Part shown: positions 8,572-17,147 of the stretch, in pieces
Numbering within the stretch: position 1 is the first letter of the stretch
Layout: every line of letters starts with the position of its first letter
DNA from: Massilia putida
GTDB lineage: Bacteria > Pseudomonadota > Gammaproteobacteria > Burkholderiales > Burkholderiaceae_D
DNA length: 64,000 bases
Direction of reading: 5' to 3'
NCBI RefSeq assembly: GCF_001941825.1
Contig: NZ_CP019038.1
Location: forward strand, 1,674,001-1,738,000
Program-made: the position numbers and the translations under genes
The notes under the pieces: generated by a model
Seen by the model: the letters and a program-made list of their open reading frames with translations, nothing else
Database searches by the model: none
What the model was told of the DNA's origin: nothing

Positions 8572-9557
8572 TTGGCACCTGCCGCGACGAACTGGTTGGT
8601 GTACAGGTCATTGACGGCCGACGCCTTGCTGACGATGCCTTCGCTAACGTAGAACTTCTGCACGTTTTCCATGCGCGCCGGATCGATATGACCGAGCGGC
8701 TTCTGGTTGGCGTACACATACTTGCGGTACATGTTCAAGGTCTTCTCGACGCTCGCTTCCTTGCCCCGGTAGGACGGGACGGCGGCCACATAGGCGGCGG
8801 TCGCGCCTTTCGGATCGTTCATGATGTCTTCCATGCCGCGCAGCGTCGCGCGCACCAGGCGCTTGAGCAGGTCGGGCTTGTTCCGGATGGTGTCGTCGGA
8901 AGCCAGGATGGCCTGGGCCATGCTCTTGAAGCCATTGGTCTCGATGATGTCGACCTTGGCGCCGGCATCGGTGGCGCTGACGATCCAGTCGGGCACGCCG
9001 GCCATCGCCTGCGACTTGCCCGCCGCGAAGACCTGCCAGACGCCCGATGGACCGGCAGCCTCGATCTCCGCATCGTTCTTGCCCAGGTCGATGGTCTTCA
9101 GGTTGCCCAGCAACGCGTAATAGGTGGTGTCGGTGTAGGACATCACGGTGATGGTCTTGCCCTTCAGGTCCGCGAGCGACTTGATGCCGCCGTTCTGGTG
9201 CACGCCGACCATGGTCAGCGAACCGGCGCCCAGCACCGCGATCGCCTTGACCGGCACGCCGTTGGCGCGCACGATGATCGGCGTGTCGCCGATCGCGCCG
9301 CCGATCACGGCGTTCCCCGAGCCGATCTGCTTGGCGACGTCGACGCCGCCGCGGGCGGCGACGAACGTGACCTTCAGGTTCTCCGCGGCGTAGTAACCCT
9401 TCTGCTGCGCCACCATCCAAGGGGCGAAGGCCAGCGTATTCGGCGGCGCCGGCAGCAGGTAGGTGACTTCTTCCACCGCCGCCAGCGCCGGGGTGGACAC
9501 CCCCACCGCGAGGGCCGCCGCACAGCCGACGGCGGCGAGGATTGTATGCATGCTCAT
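8568..9557 (-). CDS. ABC transporter substrate-binding protein, NMT1/TauA-like
   Basis: 329-aa periplasmic binding protein with a cleavable signal peptide (about 1-26, ending TPALAA). The body shows the NMT1/SsuA pattern: FAPWMVAQQKGYYAAENL, then a GSLTMVGVHQNGGIKSLADL region and a C-terminal lobe. I prefer the ATG at 9557 (MSMHTIL), which has GGGAG 5 nt upstream; a TTG four codons earlier and an ATG two codons later are alternatives. The gene lies 37 nt after the ATPase gene. It sets the substrate specificity of the importer; no ligand-specific residues could be recognised. Confidence 0.91.
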   Translation of the reverse strand: MSMHTILAAVGCAAALAVGVSTPALAAVEEVTYLLPAPPNTLAFAPWMVAQQKGYYAAENLKVTFVAARGGVDVAKQIGSGNAVIGGAIGDTPIIVRANGVPVKAIAVLGAGSLTMVGVHQNGGIKSLADLKGKTITVMSYTDTTYYALLGNLKTIDLGKNDAEIEAAGPSGVWQVFAAGKSQAMAGVPDWIVSATDAGAKVDIIETNGFKSMAQAILASDDTIRNKPDLLKRLVRATLRGMEDIMNDPKGATAAYVAAVPSYRGKEASVEKTLNMYRKYVYANQKPLGHIDPARMENVQKFYVSEGIVSKASAVNDLYTNQFVAAGAK

Positions 9558-9594
9558 GTTGACTCCCAATAATCGTAGGTTGGTGCTGCCTTGA

Positions 9595-10383
9595 TCAATG
9601 CAGTTCGGCTTCCTGGTCCTTGCCGACTTTCAGCAGTTCCATCAGGCGCCCCGCCAGGGGACCGATTTCAGGCAGCTTGCGGCGCTGGAACGGGTCATCG
9701 CGGTACGGCAAGTCGACCACGATCTCTTCGATGATCGTGCCCGGCCGTTCGCTCATCACCAGCAGGCGGTCCGACAGCGCGATGCCCTCGATCAGGTCGT
9801 GGGTGATGAACAGCGCTGTCTTCTTTTTCTCGTACAGCATCTTGGCCAGGTCCTGCTGCAGGATCATCTTGGTCTGGGCGTCCAGGGCCGAAAACGGCTC
9901 GTCGAGCAGCAGCACCTGCGGGTCCACGGCCAGCGTGCGCGCCAGCGCCGCGCGCTGGCGCATGCCGCCGGACAGCTGGAACGGATAATGGTCTTCGAAG
10001 CCCTTCAGGTGGCACTTAGCGAGCAGCTCGCCGGCCACGCGCCGGCGCTCCGCCGGATTGACGCCATCGATCTCCAGGCCCAGCGCGACGTTGTCGCGGA
10101 TCGTGCGCCAGGGCATCAGGAGGTCCTTCTGCAGCATGAACGCGACCTTGCGCACCGGTTTGGTGACGAGTTCGCCGCCGACGTAGACCTCGCCCGCGCT
10201 GGGCAGATAGAGGCCGGCGCCCATGTTCAGCAACGTGCTCTTGCCGCAGCCCGACGGACCGATGATGGACACCACTTCGCCGCTGCGAATCGCGATGTCG
10301 ACGTTGGTAACCGCCGCCCGCGGTTGAGAAGTTTGCCGGTCGATGAAACTCTTGCCGACTTTGCGGAATTCGATTTCGATCAT
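9595..10383 (-). CDS. ABC transporter ATP-binding protein, SsuB/TauB-like
   Basis: 262-aa ATPase with Walker A GPSGCGKST (about 43-51), the Q-loop region MLQKDLLMPW, signature LSGGMRQR (about 138-145), Walker B VLLLDEP and a switch His in FITHD. First gene of the minus-strand operon, starting with ATG at 10383. Its promoter region is shared with the divergent GntR gene and carries palindromic sites, so the whole importer-enzyme operon is probably under control of that regulator. Confidence 0.94.
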   Translation of the reverse strand: MIEIEFRKVGKSFIDRQTSQPRAAVTNVDIAIRSGEVVSIIGPSGCGKSTLLNMGAGLYLPSAGEVYVGGELVTKPVRKVAFMLQKDLLMPWRTIRDNVALGLEIDGVNPAERRRVAGELLAKCHLKGFEDHYPFQLSGGMRQRAALARTLAVDPQVLLLDEPFSALDAQTKMILQQDLAKMLYEKKKTALFITHDLIEGIALSDRLLVMSERPGTIIEEIVVDLPYRDDPFQRRKLPEIGPLAGRLMELLKVGKDQEAELH

Positions 10384-10443
10384 ATGTCTCTCACAGTCCT
10401 CGGCGCATTTGCGCCCCGTTTTGTCTCACTTATGAAACAACGG

Positions 10444-10455
10444 TTCATATATGAA
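10444..10455. promoter_or_regulatory. Palindromic operator candidate, transporter operon side
   Basis: Perfect 12-bp palindrome TTCATATATGAA, about 60 bp upstream of the ATPase start and just downstream of the probable minus-strand transcription start near 10464. It matches the element in front of the GntR gene, which suggests one regulator acting on both. Confidence 0.55.
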
Positions 10456-10682
10456 TAAACCAGTGAGTGAAATATAGCAGACATTTTGGGCTTTGCTAGC
10501 CCCTCGTTTCAAATAAAAATTCACGTTTTATATATGAGACATATTGCCTGCTTATCGGGTGTTTGTGTTGCATCAAGGAACAAAAACGGCGCGCTTTGGC
10601 CAAATTGGTCCCGTCATCGCCGGACGCGCAGTGAATATCGTTGACGTCCCGGAGCGGGCTGTGTAAAGTTCGGACTCAATAT

Positions 10683-10694
10683 TCATATATATGA
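10683..10694. promoter_or_regulatory. Palindromic operator candidate, GntR gene side
   Basis: Perfect 12-bp palindrome TCATATATATGA between the predicted transcription start (about 10676) and the GntR ATG at 10707. The position is typical for autorepression. It shares the TCATAT/ATATGA half-sites with the element at 10444-10455. Confidence 0.55.
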
Positions 10695-10706
10695 CTAGAT
10701 AACGAC

Positions 10707-11441
10707 ATGAATTTTGCACGGAGACATGACGAACGCCTGCCGCTGTACCAGCGCTTGCGGGACGAACTGAGCGAACGGATCGCCGCCCAGCAGTGGCGGC
10801 CGGGCGAGGCGATTCCGACCGAAGCCGAACTGGTCAGAGAGTTTTCCGCGTCGATCGGCACGGTCCGCAAGGCGATCGATATGCTGGTCGCCGAGGGCGC
10901 ACTCGAACGCTTCCAGGGCCGCGGGACGTTCGTGCGGCGCGCCCGCTTCGATTCCTCCCTGTTCCGTTTCTTCCGCTTCCAGAAAGAGAGCGGCGCGCGC
11001 CAGGTCCCGGAGGGCCGCATCCTGCGGCGCGAGGTGATGCCTGCGCCGTCGGCCGTCGCGTCCGCCTTACGTCTCGCGCCGGGTGCGGAAGTCATCCACC
11101 TGACGCGTTTGCGGCTGCTCGACGGCAAACCGCTGCTCGCGGAGTCGATCTGGCTGCCGAAAGAGAAATTCGCGCCCTTGCTCGACATCGACACCCATGA
11201 ATTCGGCGACCTGCTGTATCCCCTGTACGAGGAACGTTGCGGCCAGGTGATCGCGGCGGCCGAAGAAGACCTGACCGCCGAGGCCGTGGACGACGTGCAT
11301 GCGCGCCTGCTGCAATTGACGCCGGGCGCGCCGGTCATCGTGATCGAGCGCGTGGCGCTCGGCTATGACCGCCAGCCGCTGGAGTGGCGCCGCTCGCGCG
11401 GCCCCGCCGAGCAGTTCCGCTATCACGTAGAAATCCGCTGA
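10707..11441 (+). CDS. GntR-family regulator, HutC/UTRA type
   Basis: 244-aa regulator with a GntR winged helix (about 13-78, including GEAIPTEAELVREFSASIGT) and a UTRA effector domain (about 95-240). UTRA proteins usually repress and are released by a pathway metabolite. It is divergent from the importer/enzyme operon and its promoter is flanked by palindromes, so it is the best candidate for the main regulator of the cluster. The IclR gene inside the operon would be a second input. The start is the ATG at 10707. Confidence 0.92.
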   Translation: MNFARRHDERLPLYQRLRDELSERIAAQQWRPGEAIPTEAELVREFSASIGTVRKAIDMLVAEGALERFQGRGTFVRRARFDSSLFRFFRFQKESGARQVPEGRILRREVMPAPSAVASALRLAPGAEVIHLTRLRLLDGKPLLAESIWLPKEKFAPLLDIDTHEFGDLLYPLYEERCGQVIAAAEEDLTAEAVDDVHARLLQLTPGAPVIVIERVALGYDRQPLEWRRSRGPAEQFRYHVEIR

Positions 11442-11543
11442 ATGAACGACGGGCTCCGGCCCGTCCTCTCCCACTAGAGGCCAGCCCGGCGACGGGCGGG
11501 AATGGCCCGCTTTTACCTATCCATTTCGAAGCAGAGGACGACA

Positions 11544-12854
11544 ATGCATTCCACCACTCTCGAGACCGCGCAAGCCGTCTCGCAACTCGAACGCCAGACG
11601 ATGCGCAAGGTCGCATGGCGCCTGCTGCCGATACTGATGATCGGCTATTTCATCGCCTTCATCGACCGGGTCAACGTCGGCTTTGCCGCGCTGCAGATGA
11701 ACCATGCGATCGGCCTGAACGCCGCCGCGTTCGGGCTCGGCGGCGGCCTGTTCTACCTCACCTATGTCCTGTTCGAGATCCCGAGCAACCTGGCGATGCA
11801 GAAGGTCGGCGCCCGGCTGTGGATCGCCCGCATCATGGTGAGCTGGGGCCTCGTGTCCGCCGCGACCGCCTTCATTTCCGGCCCGTCGTCGTTCTACGCG
11901 ATGCGGATCCTGCTCGGCGCGGCGGAAGCCGGCTTCTTCCCGGGCGTCATTCTGTACCTGACGCAGTGGTTTCCCGCCGCCTACCGCGCCCGCGTCATCG
12001 CGGTGTTCATGGTCGCCGTGCCCCTGTCGAGCTTCATCGGTTCGCCGCTGTCGGCCGCGCTGCTCCAGCTCGACGGCCTGTTCGGCCTGCAGGGCTGGCA
12101 GCTGATGTTCATCATCGAAGCCGTGCCGGCAATCCTGCTCGGCCTGGTCACGCCGTGGCTCCTCTCGAACACGCCCCGGGACGCCAAGTGGCTCGACACC
12201 GAGGAAAAGGCGTGGCTCACGCGCCAATTGGACGGCGAATATGCGGCCGCCGGGAAGGCTGCCGGCAGCCAGCCGCATGGCCGCCTGCGCGACATCCTGC
12301 TGAACCGCTACGTGCTCGCGGCGGCGCTGGTCTATGCCGGCGCGTCCGGCGCCAGCCAGTGCTTGTCGCTGTGGCAGCCGCAGATCATCAAGTCCTTCGG
12401 TCTCACCACGCTGGAAACCGGCTTGCTGAACTCGATTCCCTTCGGCGTCGCCGCCATCCTGATGCTGCTGTGGGGCAGACACTCGGACCGCACCAAGGAA
12501 CGTGTCTGGCACAGCGGCCTGCCGCTGGCGGCCGTCGCGCTCAGCCTGACGCTGGTCGCCTTCACGCATGCTTCGCTCGGTTTGACGGTGGCCCTGCTGG
12601 TATTTGCCGTGACCGGCACCTATATCTTCAAGGGCCCGTTCTGGGCGCTGGCCAGCGAATGGATGCCGGGCGCCGCGGCCGCGGCCGGCATCGCCCAGGT
12701 CAATGCGGTCGGCAACCTGGCCGGTTTCGTCGGTTCCGCCATGCTCGGCGCCATCAAGGAAGCGACCGGCAGTTTCGCCCTCGCCCTGCTTCCCATCGCG
12801 CTGATCTCGGCGATCGGCTGCGTCGTGCTGTGGCTGCTCGCCCGCAAGCGCTGA
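11544..12854 (+). CDS. MFS transporter, anion:cation symporter type
   Basis: 436-aa, 12-segment major facilitator of the phthalate/tartrate (ACS) group. The early signature GYFIAFIDRVNVGFAALQM and the loop between segments 2 and 3 are typical, and there is a large cytosolic loop near 200-240. The ATG at 11544 (MHSTTLE) is preceded by AGAGG; a start 14 codons upstream is less likely. It starts a plus-strand trio with a second MFS gene and an amidohydrolase. It probably imports an organic anion with protons. Whether it belongs to the same pathway as the minus-strand operon is open. Confidence 0.9.
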   Translation: MHSTTLETAQAVSQLERQTMRKVAWRLLPILMIGYFIAFIDRVNVGFAALQMNHAIGLNAAAFGLGGGLFYLTYVLFEIPSNLAMQKVGARLWIARIMVSWGLVSAATAFISGPSSFYAMRILLGAAEAGFFPGVILYLTQWFPAAYRARVIAVFMVAVPLSSFIGSPLSAALLQLDGLFGLQGWQLMFIIEAVPAILLGLVTPWLLSNTPRDAKWLDTEEKAWLTRQLDGEYAAAGKAAGSQPHGRLRDILLNRYVLAAALVYAGASGASQCLSLWQPQIIKSFGLTTLETGLLNSIPFGVAAILMLLWGRHSDRTKERVWHSGLPLAAVALSLTLVAFTHASLGLTVALLVFAVTGTYIFKGPFWALASEWMPGAAAAAGIAQVNAVGNLAGFVGSAMLGAIKEATGSFALALLPIALISAIGCVVLWLLARKR

Positions 12855-12881
12855 TCCGTCGACCCGCCACTGGAGACCGCC

Positions 12882-14162
12882 ATGTTCAACTGGTACCGCG
12901 AGATCACGCCGCGCGAACGCAAGACTTTCTGGGGCTGCTTCGGCGGCTGGGCGCTCGACGCGCTCGACGTGCAGATGTTCAGCCTGGCCATTCCGGCACT
13001 CATCGCCACCTTTGGCCTGGACAAGACGGATGCGGGCCTGATCAGTGGCGTGACGCTGGTGTCGTCCGCCCTGGGCGGATGGATCATGGGCGCCGTGTCG
13101 GACCGCATCGGCCGGGTGCGCGCGCTTCAGCTGACGATCATCTGGTTTTCGCTGTTCACGCTGCTGTCGGCCTTCGCGGGTAGTTTCACGCAGTTGCTGG
13201 TGCTGAAAGCGCTGCAGGGCTTCGGCTTCGGTGGCGAATGGGCCGCCGGCGCCGTGCTGATGGCCGAGGTGATCCGGCCGGCGCATCGCGGCAAGGCCAT
13301 GGGCAGCGTGCAGAGCGCATGGGCGGTCGGCTGGGGCGCGTCGGTGCTGCTGTACTCCGCCGTGTATGTGCTGCTGTCGCCCGACATGGCATGGCGGGTG
13401 ATGTTCGGCATCGGCATCCTGCCTGCCCTCCTCGTCATCTACGTGCGCCGCCACATCGCCGAGCCGGAGCGTGTGACGGCACCGGCAGCCCGGCCGATGC
13501 CCGGCGCGCAAAACCTGTTTGCCATTTTCAGGCCGGACGTCCTGCGTCTGACGCTGGTGGGCGCCCTGGTCGGCGTCGGCGCGCACGGCGGCTACCACGC
13601 GTTGATGACCTGGCTTCCGACCTACCTGAAGACGGAACGGCACCTGTCGGTGCTGGGCACCAGCGGCTACCTGGCGATCATCATCGTCGCCTTCTGGTGC
13701 GGCTGCATCGCCAGCGCCTACCTGCTGGACCGCCTGGGCCGCCGTCCCAACCTGATCCTCTTCGCCGCGTGCTGCGTCGTCACCGTATTGGCCTACGTCT
13801 TCCTTGACTTGAGCAATACCGCGATGTTGTTCCTCGGTTTTCCGCTCGGTTTTTTTGCCGCCGGCATCCCGGCCAGCCTGGGCGCCCTGTTCAACGAGCT
13901 GTATCCGAGCGAGATGCGCGGCGCCGGCGTGGGATTTTGCTACAACTTCGGCCGCATCGTCTCGGCCGGGTTCCCCGTACTGGTGGGCCATATGAGCACG
14001 AAGATGTCGCTCGGCAGTGCGATCGGGCTGGATGCCGGTATCGCTTATGCGCTGGTCGTCGTGGCCGTTCTGGCCTTGCCGGAAACCCGCGGCAGAAGCC
14101 TCGCGCAAGAGGTGCCGGGCCGACCGGCGAAGCAGCCCGCCTCGGCGGCCGCCCGGCACTGA
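12882..14162 (+). CDS. MFS transporter, aromatic acid:H+ symporter type
   Basis: 426-aa, 12-segment major facilitator resembling the AAHS group (PcaK/BenK-like). Segment 1 contains GWALDALDVQMFSLAIPAL, with Asp residues in the place where this family has its conserved acidic motif; GAVSDRIGRVRAL is the MFS loop 2-3 motif and DRLGRRPNL the repeat in loop 8-9. It lies 27 nt after the first MFS gene. Likely substrate is an aromatic or related carboxylate; the next gene is a LigI-like amidohydrolase, which supports this. Confidence 0.9.
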   Translation: MFNWYREITPRERKTFWGCFGGWALDALDVQMFSLAIPALIATFGLDKTDAGLISGVTLVSSALGGWIMGAVSDRIGRVRALQLTIIWFSLFTLLSAFAGSFTQLLVLKALQGFGFGGEWAAGAVLMAEVIRPAHRGKAMGSVQSAWAVGWGASVLLYSAVYVLLSPDMAWRVMFGIGILPALLVIYVRRHIAEPERVTAPAARPMPGAQNLFAIFRPDVLRLTLVGALVGVGAHGGYHALMTWLPTYLKTERHLSVLGTSGYLAIIIVAFWCGCIASAYLLDRLGRRPNLILFAACCVVTVLAYVFLDLSNTAMLFLGFPLGFFAAGIPASLGALFNELYPSEMRGAGVGFCYNFGRIVSAGFPVLVGHMSTKMSLGSAIGLDAGIAYALVVVAVLALPETRGRSLAQEVPGRPAKQPASAAARH

Positions 14163-14211
14163 ACGGCGATGCATCCGATTGATCCGTTACCTCCGTTACC
14201 GATATCCCCAC

Positions 14212-15120
14212 ATGAACCGACGCCAATTCCAAGGCGGGCTGGCCGGCGCGATCCTGCCGCTGCTGTTGACCGGTTGCGCGAGCAGCGCCAGGCCTGACGA
14301 GAGACAGCCCATGGCAGCCATCGATACGCATGCCCACATCTTCCAGCGCGGCCTCAGGCTCGCCAACGTACGCCGCTACGCGCCCGACTACGATGCGCCG
14401 CTGTCCGCTTATCTCGACATGCTCGACAGGCATGGCATCGCACGTGGCGTGCTCGTGCAACCCAGCTTTCTGGGAACGGACAACAGCTACCTGTTGGCGG
14501 GCCTGCGCGCCAGTCCCGCCCGGCTGCGCGGCATCGCGGTCGTCGACGCCGACGTACCGCTCGCGGTACTGCGTGAGATGGATGCCGCCGGCGTCGTCGG
14601 CATCCGCCTGAACCTGGTCGGCACCGCAACCGCACCGGATTTCTCGAGCACGGCCTGGCGCGCGTTGCTGAGCCGCGTAGCGGAACTGGGGTGGCAGGTC
14701 GAAGTGCACCGGGAGGCCGGCCGGCTGGCGCAGATCCTGCGGCCGTTGCTGGACGCCGGCGTGAACGTGGTCGTCGACCACTTCGGTCGTCCCGATCCGC
14801 TGCTCGGCGTCGACGATCCGGGTTTTCGGTTTCTGCTGGAAACGGCCGCCAGCCGGCGCGTATGGGTCAAGCTCTCGGGCGCCTACCGCAACGGCGCCCA
14901 TGGCCGCGGCCGGCAGGTCGCGCTCGACGCGATCCCGCTGCTGCGCGCCGCGTTCGGCATGGACCGGCTGGTCTGGGGCAGCGACTGGCCGCATACCCAG
15001 TTCGAACAGCATGTCGACTACGGCCAGACCCGCGAGGCGCTCGATGCCTGGCTTCCGGATCGGGGCGAGCGCCGCAGCGTGCTGGTCGATACGCCGGAGG
15101 CGCTGTTCCGGTTTGGATAA
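14212..15120 (+). CDS. Exported amidohydrolase, LigI-like (amidohydrolase_2 family)
   Basis: 302-aa metal-dependent hydrolase of the family that includes 2-pyrone-4,6-dicarboxylate lactonase and related sugar lactonases. Metal motif DTHAHIF, then VDHFGRPD and WGSDWPHT, all typical. The N-terminus is unusual: MNRRQFQGGLAGA then LLLTGC, that is a Tat-like twin Arg followed by a lipobox, so the protein is probably exported and lipid-anchored, whereas LigI relatives are cytosolic. A start at 14311 (MAAIDTH) would remove the signal and give a normal cytosolic enzyme; which is used needs N-terminal data. It lies 50 nt after the second MFS gene. Confidence 0.84.
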   Translation: MNRRQFQGGLAGAILPLLLTGCASSARPDERQPMAAIDTHAHIFQRGLRLANVRRYAPDYDAPLSAYLDMLDRHGIARGVLVQPSFLGTDNSYLLAGLRASPARLRGIAVVDADVPLAVLREMDAAGVVGIRLNLVGTATAPDFSSTAWRALLSRVAELGWQVEVHREAGRLAQILRPLLDAGVNVVVDHFGRPDPLLGVDDPGFRFLLETAASRRVWVKLSGAYRNGAHGRGRQVALDAIPLLRAAFGMDRLVWGSDWPHTQFEQHVDYGQTREALDAWLPDRGERRSVLVDTPEALFRFG

Positions 15121-15240
15121 GGCTGCGACCGGGGGCCGGCTCCCGGGCGATTTCGGCGTTCACGTTCAGGGGCCATGCCGACTCCGACAACGACATAGCC
15201 CAGTGTCCGGGCAAGTTGCTTTTCGCGCAACGCAGCCGTC

Positions 15241-17022
15241 TCAGTCGCCCGGCGTCGCCGGTCCCGCACACGGCCCCATCCGTCGATCGACGAACAGGCT
15301 GTTGCCGGGAATCCGTTTTGCCTGCTTCTTGGCCTCGCTCGCGGCCGTGGCAATCTGCAGGTGGGAGCGGAAGTGGCCGGGCTCGGCCTTCACGATGCCC
15401 AGCGACAGCGTCACCAGCGGGTGCATCACCCGGTTGCCCTGGCGGTCTTCGCACAGGTAACCGCCGCGCTGCACGTCGGCCGCATCGAAATGGTTGACGA
15501 TGCCGGCCGCGAACGCGGCGAGGATGGCATGGCAGCGTGCCGTCCAGTCGTCGCTCTGGAACAGCACGAGAAAATCGTCGCCGCCGATGTGTCCCACGAA
15601 GTCGCGCGCGGGATCGGCGTGCGCCTCGAGCACGTGTCCGGTCAGCTGGATCACGTCGTCGCCCTTGCGGTAACCGTAGCAATCGTTGAAGGGCTTGAAG
15701 TGGTCCAGGTCGATGTAGCATGCGGCGAAACGGGTGCCGCTCGCGATCAGCCGGTCGATGTGTTCGTTGATGGGGACATTGCCGGGCAAGCCCGTGAGCG
15801 GATTGGCATAGCGCGCCGCGCTGATCTGCAAGGCGGTGATCTCGCGCACCAGGTCGTGTCCGGTGCCCATGCCGAGGTAGCGGCCGTTGTCGGTGATGAT
15901 GAAGCCATTGAACAGGTGGTGCCGCTCCGCTTCGACGACGGACTTGCTCAGGTTTTGCAGGGTGGTGTTCTGGTCCACCGAAAATGGTTTCGGATCCATG
16001 AACATCGTGCATGACTTTCGTCCATGCAGTTCGCGGATGTATTGCGTCGCGAAGCGGTCGACCAGGTTCCTCCGCGTGATCAGGCCGACCGGCACATGGT
16101 TGTCGACGACGGGAATGACTTCCAGCGCGGGATCGCGGGCGAAGACGTCGAAAATGTCGCTGTTCGTCATGCCGGGCGACGCCGGGGTGACGATGCGCAG
16201 CAGCCGCAGCGCCGTCGCCGTGCCCTGGACGACGGGCCGCTCCTGGGGAAACACGGTGACCCCGTCGAACGTCAGCGACGTGACGATGGCCGGCGGTACG
16301 ACGCCATCCGGCACGGCGACGGGCCGCCCGATGTGGTAGCCCTGGCCGCAGGAGATGCCGAGATCGCGGATGAGCAGAAGTTCCGACGGGGTCTCGATCC
16401 CTTCCGCGATGACGGTCGTGCCGAGCGAATGCGCGATGTCCTGGATCGAGCGCAGGAACTGGAATTTTCCCTTGTCGCGATCGATGTCCTGCACGAAGTG
16501 CATGTCCACCTTGACGAAGGCGGGGCGCAATTCCGACCACAGGCGCAGGCTCGAAAATCCCGTGCCGAGATCGTCGATCGCGACCTGGAACCCCATCCGC
16601 CCGTAGTGCCCGACGACGTCGCGCAGGCGCTCGTAGTCGACGATCGGGTCGCCCTCCGTGAGTTCGATGACGATACGGTTCGGACTCAGTCCGCACGACC
16701 GGATGTAATCGAGCGCCGTCTCCGGCTGCACGTCGGCGCCGACCAGGCTGCGCGGGCTGACGTTCAGGAACAGGCGGCCCGGCAGATCGAGTTTGACGAA
16801 CGTGTCGACGACGACTTTCCGGCACAGGCCTTCGACCTCGTTGCTCAGATCAAACATCCGCGCTGCCTCGAGCAATGCGAGCGGCGCGTGCAGAGGCGTG
16901 CCGGCGGGGCCGCGGATCAAGCCCTCGTATCCCAGGATCGCGCCATTTTGCAAATGGACGATCGGCTGGAACAGCGCCGTTAATTCTTTGTTCCTAAGGA
17001 TATGGAGCAGAAGCTCTTGCAT
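15241..17022 (-). CDS. EAL-CBS-GGDEF cyclic-di-GMP protein
   Basis: 593-aa cytosolic protein: EAL domain (about 1-250), tandem CBS-like segment (about 265-405) and a C-terminal GGDEF domain (about 420-580). The EAL signature is YEGLIRG (EGL), but FLNVSP, ELTE, IDDLGTGFSSL, AEGIET and GQGYHIG are kept, so phosphodiesterase activity is plausible. The GGDEF motif is GGDDF and may act as a GTP-sensing or inactive domain. I chose the ATG at 17022 because the Pho-box-linked promoter predicts a transcription start near 17065; the in-frame ATG at 17073 would precede it. It is divergent from the phytase-like gene. Likely lowers c-di-GMP and adhesion when phosphate is scarce (inference). Confidence 0.88.
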   Translation of the reverse strand: MQELLLHILRNKELTALFQPIVHLQNGAILGYEGLIRGPAGTPLHAPLALLEAARMFDLSNEVEGLCRKVVVDTFVKLDLPGRLFLNVSPRSLVGADVQPETALDYIRSCGLSPNRIVIELTEGDPIVDYERLRDVVGHYGRMGFQVAIDDLGTGFSSLRLWSELRPAFVKVDMHFVQDIDRDKGKFQFLRSIQDIAHSLGTTVIAEGIETPSELLLIRDLGISCGQGYHIGRPVAVPDGVVPPAIVTSLTFDGVTVFPQERPVVQGTATALRLLRIVTPASPGMTNSDIFDVFARDPALEVIPVVDNHVPVGLITRRNLVDRFATQYIRELHGRKSCTMFMDPKPFSVDQNTTLQNLSKSVVEAERHHLFNGFIITDNGRYLGMGTGHDLVREITALQISAARYANPLTGLPGNVPINEHIDRLIASGTRFAACYIDLDHFKPFNDCYGYRKGDDVIQLTGHVLEAHADPARDFVGHIGGDDFLVLFQSDDWTARCHAILAAFAAGIVNHFDAADVQRGGYLCEDRQGNRVMHPLVTLSLGIVKAEPGHFRSHLQIATAASEAKKQAKRIPGNSLFVDRRMGPCAGPATPGD

Positions 17023-17079
17023 GATGACGATGCCGACATGGCCCGGATGGAGCCAAATTTCCCAAAGTAACATGGTTGT

Positions 17080-17097
17080 TTGACATCTTGATGACTT
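17080..17097 (-). promoter_or_regulatory. PhoB-box candidate before the EAL-GGDEF gene
   Basis: On the minus strand AAGTCATCAAGATGTCAA reads as two 7-bp repeats (AAGTCAT, ATGTCAA) split by 4 bp, matching the CTGTCAT-N4-CTGTCAT PhoB box at 5/7 in each half. Exactly 10 nt later comes TACTTT, a weak -10. This is the weakest of the five sites, supported by its geometry and its stronger partner at 17130. Confidence 0.5.
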
Positions 17098-17129
17098 GCA
17101 ATAGAAAAACCACTTGCAATTGCTCATGC

Positions 17130-17147
17130 CAGTCATCGGTCAGTCAT
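17130..17147 (+). promoter_or_regulatory. PhoB-box candidate before the phytase-like gene
   Basis: CAGTCATCGGTCAGTCAT: two CAGTCAT repeats, each 6/7 to CTGTCAT, separated by 4 bp as in PhoB boxes. After 10 nt follows TAAAGT (17158-17163) as -10, so the box takes the place of a -35. The gene start is 50 nt downstream of the box. Confidence 0.72.

Larger units (their letters stand above)
10384..10706. promoter_or_regulatory. Divergent promoter region with three palindromic operator candidates
   Basis: 323-bp AT-richer spacer between the divergent ATPase and GntR genes. Plus strand: TTGACG at 10641-10646, 17 nt, then TAAAGT at 10664-10669, a good sigma-70 promoter for the regulator. Minus strand: TATATT at 10476-10471 is a plausible -10 for the transporter operon, with no clear -35. 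Palindromes lie just downstream of both predicted transcription starts: TTCATATATGAA at 10444-10455 and TCATATATATGA at 10683-10694. A third, related TTTATATATGAG is at 10527-10538. The placement suits repression of both promoters by the GntR protein. Confidence 0.6.

Noticed and set aside
11517..14174. 885-codon minus-strand frame opposite the MFS genes
   Set aside because: Low-complexity His/Arg/Gln-rich translation without motifs; the plus-strand frames are two textbook MFS proteins.
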